5,380 nucleotides of DNA, from assembly GCA_030550225.1 (NCBI GenBank), contig JAUQPV010000200.1, forward strand, positions 1 through 5,380, read 5' to 3'. The notes under the pieces were generated by a model. That model saw only the letters and a program-made list of their open reading frames with translations, ran no database searches and had not been told where the DNA came from. Numbering within the stretch: position 1 is the first letter of the stretch; each line of letters begins with the position of its first letter. Both the position numbers and the translations under genes were made by a program. Positions 1-5,237 of this stretch are shown here, in pieces. Origin of the DNA: Acidobacteriota bacterium. Lineage in GTDB: Bacteria > Acidobacteriota > HRBIN11.

Positions 1-1122
1 CGGCGCCTGGGCCCGCCACTGTTGGCCGTCGTAAATGCCGTCCCGCGCCTGCAGATGGCCGTCGCTCATATGAATCGTCAGGGGACCCGGGACCCGGAAT
101 CGGTCCAGGGCCTCCGAGGACGGCCATACGAGGCGGTCCACCTCCATGAACTGAAAGCGCCCGTAGAAGGGAGACGCCTGTAAGGGCTCGACCCGCAGGC
201 GACCCCCATCGGCCTCCATCGCCAGGCCCCGGCCGGGCGTCTCGGACAGCCAGAGCCGTCGGCCGAAGACCCACCATCGGTCGTCCAGGTTGAACTGACC
301 GTTCGCTAAGTGCCATCGGCGTTCGGCCTCCCGAAGTCGTCCCGTCAGGTCGTCGGCCGTCCATTTCACCGGATGGTCGCCCCGTTGGAACGTGCCGTCA
401 CAGGCTTCCCAACCGGACCAGACCTGGGTCCCGTCGGCCTCGACCGTACGACGAAATCGGCCGCATCCCAGGTTCAAGGCCGGTCCGTTAAGACTGACGA
501 TCCGCACGGGCTGAACGAATTCCATCGCTTCCTGGGCCAAGTCCCACCGGACGGCTTCCGTCTCGAGGCGATACCGGGCTTTTCCGTCGTCGATCGTCAT
601 CTGGACCTGGCCCTCCATCGTCACGGCGGCCGCTGGCAACGCGTACCGAGCCCGCTGAGCCTCCCCCGCCCAGTGACGGGCCGGCCAGGCCCATCGGACG
701 GGCGTCTCCGTAACGGCCACGCCCTCTTCGACCCGGTATGTCAGGCGGTCGGTCTCGACCCGCAGGTCCCGCCAGTAGATCTGGACCTGACCCTCGAGGA
801 CGACCCGATTTTCCGTCGGATACCACCAGCCAGCCCGAGCCGTGATGCGGGTCACGGCCTCGTCGGACGGGAGTTCGATGCGGACGTCCTGGCCCTCGAC
901 GACGCTCTCGGCATGAAGGCGGTACCACCGGGCCTGAAAGCGGAAGACGGGCCGGCCATCCCGAAGGCGCATGTCTTGAAAGTTCTCAAAGACGTCTGTC
1001 TCCGGCGACGTCGGGGGCAGTTGACTCCGTTCCATTCGCCGCTGGTGCCACCAATAGGCCGCCAACAGAACGCCCAGGATGGAGACGGCACCCATCGCCA
1101 AGAGCCACCGGAGCCAACGCAT
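1..1122 (-). CDS. lptC: LptC-family LPS-export protein, long form, 3' end outside window
   Basis: The frame is open for 374 codons from the ATG at 1122 to the left edge, with no stop, so the gene is partial. An N-terminal membrane anchor is visible (about residues 4-24, WLRWLLAMGAVSILGVLLAA), followed by an Arg-containing linker. Residues ~43-178 read as an LptC/OstA-type beta domain: a 'DGRPVFRFQA' strand near 55-64, a G-V-Q strand at 111-113, 'DRLTYRVEEGVAVTETPVR' near 125-143 and a second G-V-Q strand at 171-173. This matches the LptC pattern of repeated short strands around G-x-V and TD-x-PV turns. Known LptC is a bitopic inner-membrane protein of about 190 residues that passes lipopolysaccharide from LptB2FG to LptA. 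This protein is at least twice that length, so residues ~180-374 are extra; they look like more short beta strands and may be a second OstA-like domain (inference). The start at 1122 is preferred over an in-frame ATG at 1161 because GGAG lies 7 bases upstream and the anchor begins there. The 1161 ATG lies in repeat DNA. Confidence 0.78.
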   Translation of the reverse strand, partial: MRWLRWLLAMGAVSILGVLLAAYWWHQRRMERSQLPPTSPETDVFENFQDMRLRDGRPVFRFQARWYRLHAESVVEGQDVRIELPSDEAVTRITARAGWWYPTENRVVLEGQVQIYWRDLRVETDRLTYRVEEGVAVTETPVRWAWPARHWAGEAQRARYALPAAAVTMEGQVQMTIDDGKARYRLETEAVRWDLAQEAMEFVQPVRIVSLNGPALNLGCGRFRRTVEADGTQVWSGWEACDGTFQRGDHPVKWTADDLTGRLREAERRWHLANGQFNLDDRWWVFGRRLWLSETPGRGLAMEADGGRLRVEPLQASPFYGRFQFMEVDRLVWPSSEALDRFRVPGPLTIHMSDGHLQARDGIYDGQQWRAQAP

Positions 1123-1129
1123 CGGAAGA

Positions 1130-1133
1130 CTCC
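1130..1133 (-). promoter_or_regulatory. ribosome binding site of the LptC-family gene
   Basis: GGAG on the minus strand sits 7 bases before the ATG at 1122. It decides that start against the in-frame ATG at 1161, which has no comparable motif and lies inside the octamer array. Confidence 0.6.
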
Positions 1134-1140
1134 ATAAGGG

Positions 1141-1196
1141 GCAGTTCGGGAATTCGGCCATTCGGCAGTTCGGCAGTCCGGCAGTTGGACAGTTGG
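1141..1196. repeat. degenerate octamer tandem array, 7 units
   Basis: Seven consecutive 8-base units on the + strand: GCAGTTCG, GGAATTCG, GCCATTCG, GCAGTTCG, GCAGTCCG, GCAGTTGG, ACAGTTGG. The period is exactly 8 with no slippage. The array lies just upstream of the lptC ribosome binding site, so it would fall in that gene's leader if transcription starts further upstream. The same family appears in opposite orientation at 1357-1420 and again at 1871-1894 and 2288-2335. Confidence 0.85.
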
Positions 1197-1356
1197 TGGC
1201 CCAAGGGGGAATGGTCTTCATCCCCATGAGGAGCCATCCGGGATGACAAGGAGACGAGTCCTGCCTCTTGAGCGGGTATTCCGAGTCGAGGCGACCCGAC
1301 CGCCGCCGTCCCCGGTGGCGCCCGTATAGGCAACCCTGCGGTTGTCTCTACTTGCC
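1197..1356. other. intergenic spacer between two opposed octamer arrays
   Basis: No gene is recognisable here. The full gap between the Roadblock stop and the lptC start is 294 bases (1123-1416), of which this is the non-octamer core. It contains a small inverted repeat (TCATCCC at 1218-1224 with GGGATGA at 1240-1246, 15-base loop) and a stronger hairpin at 1324-1351, listed separately. A minus-strand open frame passes through (986-1732), but its content is simply the repeats and antisense or out-of-frame reading of the neighbours. I found no persuasive promoter for lptC in it. Confidence 0.6.
1324..1351. repeat. REP-like intergenic hairpin
   Basis: A 28-base near-perfect palindrome: twelve pairing positions with one mismatch and one G-T pair, around a CTGC tetraloop (core AGGCAACC / GGTTGTCT). 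No T-run follows on either strand, so it does not look like an intrinsic terminator. From memory, hairpins of the form GTAGGGGCAACC...GGTTGCCCCTAC recur between genes in many bacteria. This looks like a decayed copy of that type, possibly protecting or separating the transcripts of the Roadblock and lptC genes (inference). Confidence 0.6.
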
Positions 1357-1420
1357 TGAATTCCCGAATGGCCGGACTGCCGAATTCCCAAATGGCCGAA
1401 TGGCCCAACTGCCGATTTAA
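1357..1420. repeat. degenerate octamer tandem array, 8 units, overlapping a gene end
   Basis: Eight 8-base units on the + strand: TGAATTCC, CGAATGGC, CGGACTGC, CGAATTCC, CAAATGGC, CGAATGGC, CCAACTGC, CGATTTAA. They are the reverse-complement family of the 1141-1196 array, so the two arrays face each other across ~160 bases. The last unit contains the TAA stop of the Roadblock gene (minus strand, 1417-1419). Confidence 0.85.
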
Positions 1421-1791
1421 AGGGACTCGAACTCCGTCGCCAGTCGCTGGCAGAGCCGCTGGAGGCGATAGCGGGCCTGGCCCAACAGGCCGTCGGGCCG
1501 GAGGCACATGAGGACGTAATAGGAAGGCGTCACGAATCGGGCCAGCAGGTAGTACCGGCCCGTCGTGTGGATGTGTTCGAACAGATGGGCGTCGGCCGCC
1601 ATTCGTTGAAAGACCCGGTGGAGGGCCTGAATGACGCTCGTGTACTCGGCCGCGAAGGATTCCATCTCGTCGGACGTGCGGGGGTCCCGGACAGCCCGAG
1701 CGACGGCCAGGCCGTCCATCCCCATCAACCACACGCTCTCACAGGCCGGCAGGTCGGCCAGGACTTGGTCCAGGTAAGCTTGCAAATTCAT
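1417..1791 (-). CDS. Roadblock/LC7 domain protein
   Basis: A 124-residue protein, the usual size of a stand-alone Roadblock/LC7 domain. The family signature is visible from end to end: an N-terminal helix, the strand-turn 'VWLMGMDGLAVAR' (residues 20-32) with the typical DG-L-x-VA turn, the long helix 'FAAEYTSVIQALHRVFQRMA' (46-65), two strands around 'YYLLARFVTPSYYVLMCL' (80-97), and the closing helix after 'RPDGLLGQARYRL' (98-110). Known bacterial members such as MglB act as dimers that bind or activate MglA-type small GTPases, while others are scaffolds. No GTPase gene is in the window, so the partner is unknown. The ATG at 1791 is preceded by AGGGA about 6 bases upstream and by a near-consensus promoter at 1825-1851. 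The stop codon lies in an octamer repeat. Confidence 0.85.
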   Translation of the reverse strand: MNLQAYLDQVLADLPACESVWLMGMDGLAVARAVRDPRTSDEMESFAAEYTSVIQALHRVFQRMAADAHLFEHIHTTGRYYLLARFVTPSYYVLMCLRPDGLLGQARYRLQRLCQRLATEFESL

Positions 1792-1824
1792 TCGCCGTCC
1801 CTGTCTCCCAATGCGTCGCCTCTC

Positions 1825-1851
1825 ATTATAGCCGACCCACTTGACTTACAA
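1825..1851 (-). promoter_or_regulatory. sigma-70-type promoter for the Roadblock gene
   Basis: On the minus strand there is a perfect TATAAT (-10, 1830-1825), preceded by TTGTAA (-35, 1851-1846, 4 of 6 consensus bases). The 15-base spacer is short of the ideal 17. Transcription would begin near 1818, giving a leader of about 27 bases with the AGGGA ribosome site. It lies between the mutT stop and the Roadblock start, so the Roadblock gene can be expressed separately from the genes upstream. Confidence 0.5.
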
Positions 1852-1870
1852 CAGAGGCGGGATACAGCCC

Positions 1871-1894
1871 TTATTGCCTCACTGCCCGATTGCC
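1871..1894. repeat. short octamer-type repeat at the mutT end, 3 units
   Basis: Three 8-base units on the + strand: TTATTGCC, TCACTGCC, CGATTGCC. They share the CTGC/TTGC core and period of the larger arrays. The TGA stop of mutT (tca at 1879-1881) is in the second unit, so the last residues of MutT (AIGQ) are encoded by repeat DNA. With only three degenerate units this copy is less certain than the others. Confidence 0.55.
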
Positions 1895-2292
1895 GCATCT
1901 TGCTGGAGCCGCCGGACGATGGGTTCGTTGGAAGGCAGAATCGGGAGGTCGGCCATCTCGGCGGGTCGGACCCACTGATGGGGCCAAGGCCCCGTCGGGA
2001 CCTGGTCGGGCGGCTCCAGACGGGTCCAGAAGAAAAGGACCAGCCAGTGGTGGCCCTCGTAGACGTAACTGACGTAGTCAAAGATGTCGCCGACCTCGAC
2101 GGTTAAGCCCAGTTCTTCCCGGATCTCCCGCTCCAGAGCCGCCCGCGGGTCCTCGCCTGTCTCGATTTTCCCACCCGGGAACTCCCAATAGCCGGCCCAC
2201 CGCTGGCCGGGTTGGCGCTGGATGAGAAGAAAGCGCCCGTCCCGTTGGATGAGAGCGGCGACTACCACGACCAGCCGGATGGATAAAGTCAT
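1879..2292 (-). CDS. mutT: Nudix hydrolase, MutT type (8-oxo-dGTP diphosphatase)
   Basis: A 137-residue protein with a complete Nudix box GX5EX7REUXEEXGU at residues 41-63 (G41, E47, R55, E56, E59, E60, G62, L63), the Mg-binding catalytic helix. The preceding 'WEFPGGKIETGE' is almost the same as the E. coli MutT segment as I remember it. Near the C terminus 'LPSNEPIVRRL' (119-129) matches the MutT 'ANEPVI' motif, whose Asn contacts the 8-oxoguanine base. Known MutT hydrolyses 8-oxo-dGTP to the monophosphate and prevents A:T to C:G mutation; the same function is likely here, in the cytoplasm. Other Nudix substrates cannot be excluded. The start at 2292 fits MutT's N terminus and leaves the beta strand 'IRLVVVVAALI' intact, but no Shine-Dalgarno sequence is visible before it. 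The gene begins and ends inside octamer repeats, 37 bases after the decarboxylase stop, which suggests coupling to upstream translation. Confidence 0.85.
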   Translation of the reverse strand: MTLSIRLVVVVAALIQRDGRFLLIQRQPGQRWAGYWEFPGGKIETGEDPRAALEREIREELGLTVEVGDIFDYVSYVYEGHHWLVLFFWTRLEPPDQVPTGPWPHQWVRPAEMADLPILPSNEPIVRRLQQDAAIGQ

Positions 2293-2335
2293 TCGGCAAT
2301 TCGGCCGTTCGGGAATTCGGCAGATGGGCTCATTG
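2288..2335. repeat. octamer tandem array forming the decarboxylase-mutT junction, 6 units
   Basis: Six 8-base units on the + strand: GTCATTCG, GCAATTCG, GCCGTTCG, GGAATTCG, GCAGATGG, GCTCATTG. The mutT start codon (cat, 2290-2292) is in the first unit and the decarboxylase stop (tca, 2330-2332) in the last, so the whole 37-base gap is repeat. The orientation is that of the 1141-1196 array. Confidence 0.85.
2289..2333 (-). other. possible 14-codon relay ORF between decarboxylase and mutT
   Basis: An ATG at 2333 overlaps the decarboxylase TGA as ATGA. It opens a 14-codon frame (MSPSAEFPNGRIAE) whose own TGA overlaps the mutT ATG, again as ATGA. Lacking a visible ribosome site for mutT, ribosomes could in principle re-initiate twice along this path. 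The peptide is encoded wholly by octamer repeats and is unlikely to have a function of its own. The arrangement may be chance. Confidence 0.25.
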
Positions 2336-3700
2336 TTCGGCCACCGCCTGCAGGCGGTCCCAGATCTGGGGGACGGCCGTGGCGTGCTCGGGTTTCATCA
2401 GGGCGCTTCGGAGGACCGTCACTTCCGGCTGGTCAAGGACCAAGTCGGGAAACCGCCGCTTCAGCCAAGCGGCGTCCAAGCGGAGCTTACTCAAGTATAC
2501 GGGCGCCGTGTCGTCCCGCATGGCTGTCTCGAAGATGCGCTCGGTCGCCGCGCTGATGCGAGAGGCCCGGAATTCGTCGGCCATGAAAAAGGTCACGATA
2601 TCCAACTCAGGCTCCACGACGGGACGGAACGCGTCGGACGCTTGGAACCGGCGGTAGGCCTCCAGGGCGGCCATCCGAGTACGGGCGAGGATAGAACCCA
2701 GGCCATCGTACGGCCGGAGTGGAAAACACTGCAAGGTCGCCCACAGGGCAGCGGCCGCCGCCCCGGGTCGAGAGCACTCGAGGCTGATCTCGCCGAGATG
2801 AAGTTCGGGCGACGTGAAATACGTGTACGGGGAATCGTGTTTGTAGAAGCGACCGACGGTCGGGTCCCGGAACAGGACACAACCGCAGCCGTAAGGCTGG
2901 AGGCCATGCTTGTGAGGGTCGATGACGACGCTGTCGCAAAGGGGTAGGGCCTGGAAGGGCGCCGGCTCGACTTCGGGCGGCGTACGCTGGGCCAATAGGC
3001 TGAAGAACCCGCCGTAGGCCGCGTCGGCGTGGATACGGAAGCCGTACCGAGTCTGGAGGGCCAGGATCTCGTGTACCGGGTCGATGGCGCCAAGGCCCGT
3101 CGTCCCGACGGTCGCCACGACCGTCCCGATGGGATGCCGCCGCAGGAGGGCCTCCAGGTGATTCAGGTCCATCCGACCCCGTTCGTCGATATCGACGACG
3201 ACGTAAGGCACCCGCAAGAGCTCGCAGGCCCGCCGGTGGGTGTAATGGGCATGCTCGCTAAAGGCGATCCACCGGTCGGGGTGCGTCTCTCGAGCGACCC
3301 AGAGGGCCTCCAGGTTGGCGATGGTCCCCCCGCCCGTGAGATGCCCCAGATGGGTCGTCCAGCCCAGTAGGGCAGCCAGTTCGGCGACGGCCTCCTTCTC
3401 GAGGTAGGACGTGGCCGGTCCCCCGTCCAAGGCGTGGTTATTGGGGTTCATATGAAGCGCCGTGAAGTAGGCCAGGATGGCCACGGGATGGGGCGGCTTC
3501 AGCATTTGACCGGCGTACAGAGGATGGAAAAAGGGGTAAGTGTCCGAAAGTCGCTGAAACAGGGCGTCCAGGGCCGCCGCGAGGCGGTCGACGGAGACGT
3601 CGACCGTGGGGTCCGGCTCGAAGGCAGGCCACCGTCGGCGCCACCCCTCAATGAAGTCGAGGCATCGGTCCAGGAGTCCTTGCCATACCTCCCGCTTCAT
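2330..3700 (-). CDS. group II PLP-dependent amino acid decarboxylase family protein, substrate unknown
   Basis: A 456-residue fold-type I PLP enzyme of the glutamate/tyrosine/aromatic decarboxylase family, at the normal length. Motifs in order: 'NPNNHALDGGPATSYLEKEAV' (~85-105), the phosphate-binding 'TGGGTIANLEAL' (~122-133), the 'SEHAHYTH' segment whose His (~152) should stack on the cofactor ring, 'GTTGLGAID' (~199-207), 'HADAAYGG' (~224-231) with the Asp (~226) that bonds the pyridine nitrogen, and 'DPHKHGLQPYGCG' with Lys ~264 as the Schiff-base residue. 'SLECSRPGAAAAALWA' follows at ~306-321. All the catalytic residues I expect are present, so it should be active in the cytoplasm, releasing CO2 from an amino acid to give an amine. 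I cannot tell which amino acid. The frame stays open upstream to a GTG at 3832, but that stretch is repeat DNA. The ATG at 3700 has AGGAG 9 bases upstream and is chosen. The stop lies in an octamer array. Confidence 0.88.
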   Translation of the reverse strand: MKREVWQGLLDRCLDFIEGWRRRWPAFEPDPTVDVSVDRLAAALDALFQRLSDTYPFFHPLYAGQMLKPPHPVAILAYFTALHMNPNNHALDGGPATSYLEKEAVAELAALLGWTTHLGHLTGGGTIANLEALWVARETHPDRWIAFSEHAHYTHRRACELLRVPYVVVDIDERGRMDLNHLEALLRRHPIGTVVATVGTTGLGAIDPVHEILALQTRYGFRIHADAAYGGFFSLLAQRTPPEVEPAPFQALPLCDSVVIDPHKHGLQPYGCGCVLFRDPTVGRFYKHDSPYTYFTSPELHLGEISLECSRPGAAAAALWATLQCFPLRPYDGLGSILARTRMAALEAYRRFQASDAFRPVVEPELDIVTFFMADEFRASRISAATERIFETAMRDDTAPVYLSKLRLDAAWLKRRFPDLVLDQPEVTVLRSALMKPEHATAVPQIWDRLQAVAEQ

Positions 3701-3709
3701 CGCTGTCCA

Positions 3710-3714
3710 CTCCT
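3710..3714 (-). promoter_or_regulatory. ribosome binding site of the decarboxylase
   Basis: AGGAG on the minus strand, 9 bases before the ATG at 3700. It is the strongest Shine-Dalgarno match in the window and rules in favour of the 3700 start over the GTG at 3832, which would add 44 residues encoded largely by repeat and spacer DNA. Confidence 0.65.
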
Positions 3715-3739
3715 GACTGTTCTCATCCGGTAAATCGGC

Positions 3740-3809
3740 GTTAGGTGTCAGAGGGTCGGGAAAGCCGGTCCAATCGGGATCCGCACGGTCCCAATGTCCG
3801 ATACCTAAC
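3740..3809. repeat. inverted repeat upstream of the decarboxylase
   Basis: GTTAGGTGTC (3740-3749) is the reverse complement of GATACCTAAC (3800-3809) except for one position, with 50 bases between the arms. In a + strand RNA the odd position would be a G-U pair; in the minus-strand transcript it is an A-C mismatch. The right arm is part of the heptamer array, so the left arm may be an inverted remnant of the same repeat. The loop is too long and no T-run follows, so it is not a convincing terminator. Confidence 0.4.
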
Positions 3810-3838
3810 ACCCGGCACTTAGCATCCAACACCTATCC
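3790..3838. repeat. degenerate heptamer tandem array, 7 units, overlapping the envC end
   Basis: Seven 7-base units on the + strand: CCCAATG, TCCGATA, CCTAACA, CCCGGCA, CTTAGCA, TCCAACA, CCTATCC. The period is exactly 7 and the central four units fit a CC(T/C)(A/G)(A/G)CA-like consensus (minus strand TGTTAGG). The envC stop (cta, 3805-3807) is inside it, so the last ~10 residues of that protein are repeat-encoded. In form it recalls the heptameric short tandem repeats known from cyanobacterial intergenic DNA, but I do not claim homology. Confidence 0.75.
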
Positions 3839-5001
3839 ATGGCCGCCGTGCGGATGTCCGGCCCGCCGGGCAGGACCTTCAGCCAATCCATCGGATTTTG
3901 GGCCTGCACGTGGAAGCGGACCTCAAAATACAGAGACGGCCCTCGGAGCGAGGCCGTGCTCCCCGAAAGGGCGATGACCTGACCCTTCTGCACGATATCA
4001 CCGACTCGGACTTTCAGGACGCTGTTGTGAGCGTATAGGGTATAAACGTCGTACCCGTGGTCCAAAATGACCAGCTTGCCGTAAGCCGTGAACCAACCGG
4101 CGTACCGGACCAAGCCGCCAAACACGGCTCGGACGGGCGTCCCCTCGGGGACGGCGATCTCGATGCCCCGGCTGAGGATGTAAGTCCCCGTCTCGGGAAG
4201 TCGGACCCGACCGAAGGGACGCGTGACAGGCCCGATGACAGGCCAGTCCAGGAGACCCTGGAACTTCCGAATGTCCAAGAGGGGCCGGTAATCGGAGTCC
4301 TGCACGTAGTCGTCTAAACGTCGGGAGGCCAAGCTGAGTTCCGTCAGGGCCCGAGCGTACATGTGGCCCCGTTTTTGGAGCTCCTCCAGGTAGAGTTCCC
4401 GACGCCGTCGGACCTCGGCCAATCGCTGGTGCTTCTGCCGGACTGCCTCCAAGGCCTGCTGGTAAGCCGCCTGCGACTGCTGGAGGTCCTGAATCTCCCG
4501 GGCCAGGGCCTGGACCGTCTGGAGATAGCGCTCGACGTAGACACGGTCCAGCCGGGCCATCGCACCCGCATAAGCCGAGGCCTGCAGGACCCGCCGGGCG
4601 TCCGGAACGCTCAGTAAGAGCTTCAGGGGATACACCGACCCCATCCGATACATGGCGACGATGCGCCGTTCCAAGTGACGCTCGTACTCGGCCCGCTCCC
4701 GCTGGAGTTCGTCGACCCGCCCTTGGAGGGCCTGAAGCCGGGCTTGCGTCTCTTGGAGGTTAAGTTCCATCAGGGCGATCTGTTTGGTCAGCAGTCGTTC
4801 CTCGACCCGAAGGCGCTCGAGGTCGTTCATGACGGCCGACTGGAGTCGGTGAATTTCTTCGTATTCCTTCGTCAGGGCCTCGATCTCGGCCGTCAGGCTC
4901 TGCCGGATATCGCTCGGCGTCTGCGCCCGCCCCAGGGCCAGTAGACCCAATAAAAGCCCGGACATCCATCGCCCGGCCCGGTTTATCCGCCCCGGTCCCA
5001 T
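3805..5001 (-). CDS. envC: EnvC-like murein hydrolase activator with degenerate LytM (M23) domain
   Basis: From the ATG at 5001 the protein has 398 residues: a signal peptide (basic 'RINRAGRW', hydrophobic 'MSGLLLGLLALG', probable cleavage after GRA near residue 26), a long coiled coil (~30-115), the EnvC-type 'MYRMGSVYPLKLLLSVPDAR' hairpin (~117-136), a second coiled coil (~150-230), and a LytM domain (~253-376). The M23 zinc ligands are gone: the usual H-x-G-x-D is S277-R-G-I-E281, and the HLHFE motif is SLYFE (356-360). The 'YAH' His is kept (325). E. coli EnvC, which has lost the same ligands and carries a similar 'PSLYFE' segment as I remember it, is not an enzyme but activates the AmiA/AmiB amidases at the septum under FtsEX control. 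The same periplasmic role is likely here, though ftsEX is not adjacent in view. Other possible ATGs are at 5037 and 5073; 5001 puts the signal peptide at the N terminus, with GGGGGT about 8 bases upstream. The C-terminal tail (CWMLSAGC) is encoded by heptamer repeats. Confidence 0.85.
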   Translation of the reverse strand: MGPGRINRAGRWMSGLLLGLLALGRAQTPSDIRQSLTAEIEALTKEYEEIHRLQSAVMNDLERLRVEERLLTKQIALMELNLQETQARLQALQGRVDELQRERAEYERHLERRIVAMYRMGSVYPLKLLLSVPDARRVLQASAYAGAMARLDRVYVERYLQTVQALAREIQDLQQSQAAYQQALEAVRQKHQRLAEVRRRRELYLEELQKRGHMYARALTELSLASRRLDDYVQDSDYRPLLDIRKFQGLLDWPVIGPVTRPFGRVRLPETGTYILSRGIEIAVPEGTPVRAVFGGLVRYAGWFTAYGKLVILDHGYDVYTLYAHNSVLKVRVGDIVQKGQVIALSGSTASLRGPSLYFEVRFHVQAQNPMDWLKVLPGGPDIRTAAMDRCWMLSAGC

Positions 5002-5030
5002 CGAGACCGACCCCCACGCCAGCGACTTCA

Positions 5031-5067
5031 GGTACATAGTGTACCAGAGCCCGTCGGTTCGTGGAAA
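5031..5067 (-). promoter_or_regulatory. candidate envC promoter with overlapping palindrome
   Basis: On the minus strand TTTCCA (5067-5062) and TACACT (5043-5038) are each 4 of 6 matches to the sigma-70 boxes, with an 18-base spacer. The -10 lies within a perfect palindrome GGTACA-TAG-TGTACC (5031-5045) that could be an operator. A transcript from near 5031 would carry only the 5001 ATG, supporting that start. The match is weak and may be chance. Confidence 0.25.
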
Positions 5068-5102
5068 CGACATCGGTTGAAGTCTTCCCCCGCCATTTGA
5101 AA

Positions 5103-5138
5103 CCCTCTCCCTCCCTACGGGAGAGGGCAGGGTGAGGG
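5103..5138. repeat. dispersed intergenic hairpin element, intact copy
   Basis: CCCTCTCCC (5103-5111) pairs perfectly with GGGAGAGGG (5119-5127) around a 7-base loop, followed by CAGGGTGAGGG. This is the widespread intergenic repeat whose minus-strand reading gives peptides of the 'PHPALSRREGEG' type, which often appear in mis-called proteins. It lies between the tRNA and envC, just upstream of the longest possible envC start. There is no T-run after it. Confidence 0.75.
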
Positions 5139-5168
5139 ACCACGACGGACTTGATGTCGCCTTTTGAG

Positions 5169-5197
5169 CCTCTCATCGGAGAGGATAAGATGAGGGC
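5169..5197. repeat. dispersed intergenic hairpin element, decayed copy
   Basis: CCTCTC (5169-5174) and GAGAGG (5179-5184) form a 6-base stem with an ATCG loop, followed by ATAAGATGAGGGC. This aligns with the tail of the intact copy 66 bases away. The shorter stem and changed tail suggest an older, diverged copy of the same element. Confidence 0.55.
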
Positions 5198-5237
5198 ATC
5201 ATCGCTCACGGAGCAAGCACTCCCAAAAGGGGATGGG

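Noticed and set aside
310..1137. Long open frame on the + strand (275 codons)
   Set aside because: It is the antisense of the LptC-family gene, whose translation has a membrane anchor and LptC-like strands. The + strand product is Pro/Arg/Gly-rich with no domain, as expected of antisense frames in high-GC DNA.
1141..1420. CRISPR array
   Set aside because: The units are 8 bases long and contiguous, without unique spacers of 25-40 bases.
986..1732. Minus-strand open frame of 248 codons spanning the Roadblock-lptC gap
   Set aside because: It is out of frame with both genes it overlaps, its middle part is a translation of the octamer arrays, and it has no domain or ribosome site.
2222..2947. 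Open frame of 241 codons on the + strand
   Set aside because: It lies antisense to mutT and the decarboxylase, both of which have full catalytic motifs on the minus strand.
3701..3832. N-terminal extension of the decarboxylase to a GTG at 3832
   Set aside because: The extra 44 residues are encoded by heptamer repeat and spacer DNA and overlap the end of envC. The ATG at 3700 has a good AGGAG.
4760..5209. Minus-strand frame of 149 codons starting upstream of envC
   Set aside because: Its N-terminal part contains the well-known spurious peptide of the dispersed CCCTCTCCC element, and the rest is envC read in another frame.
5210..5223. Small hairpin GGAG-CAAGCA-CTCC
   Set aside because: A stem of only four pairs with no T-run is expected by chance.
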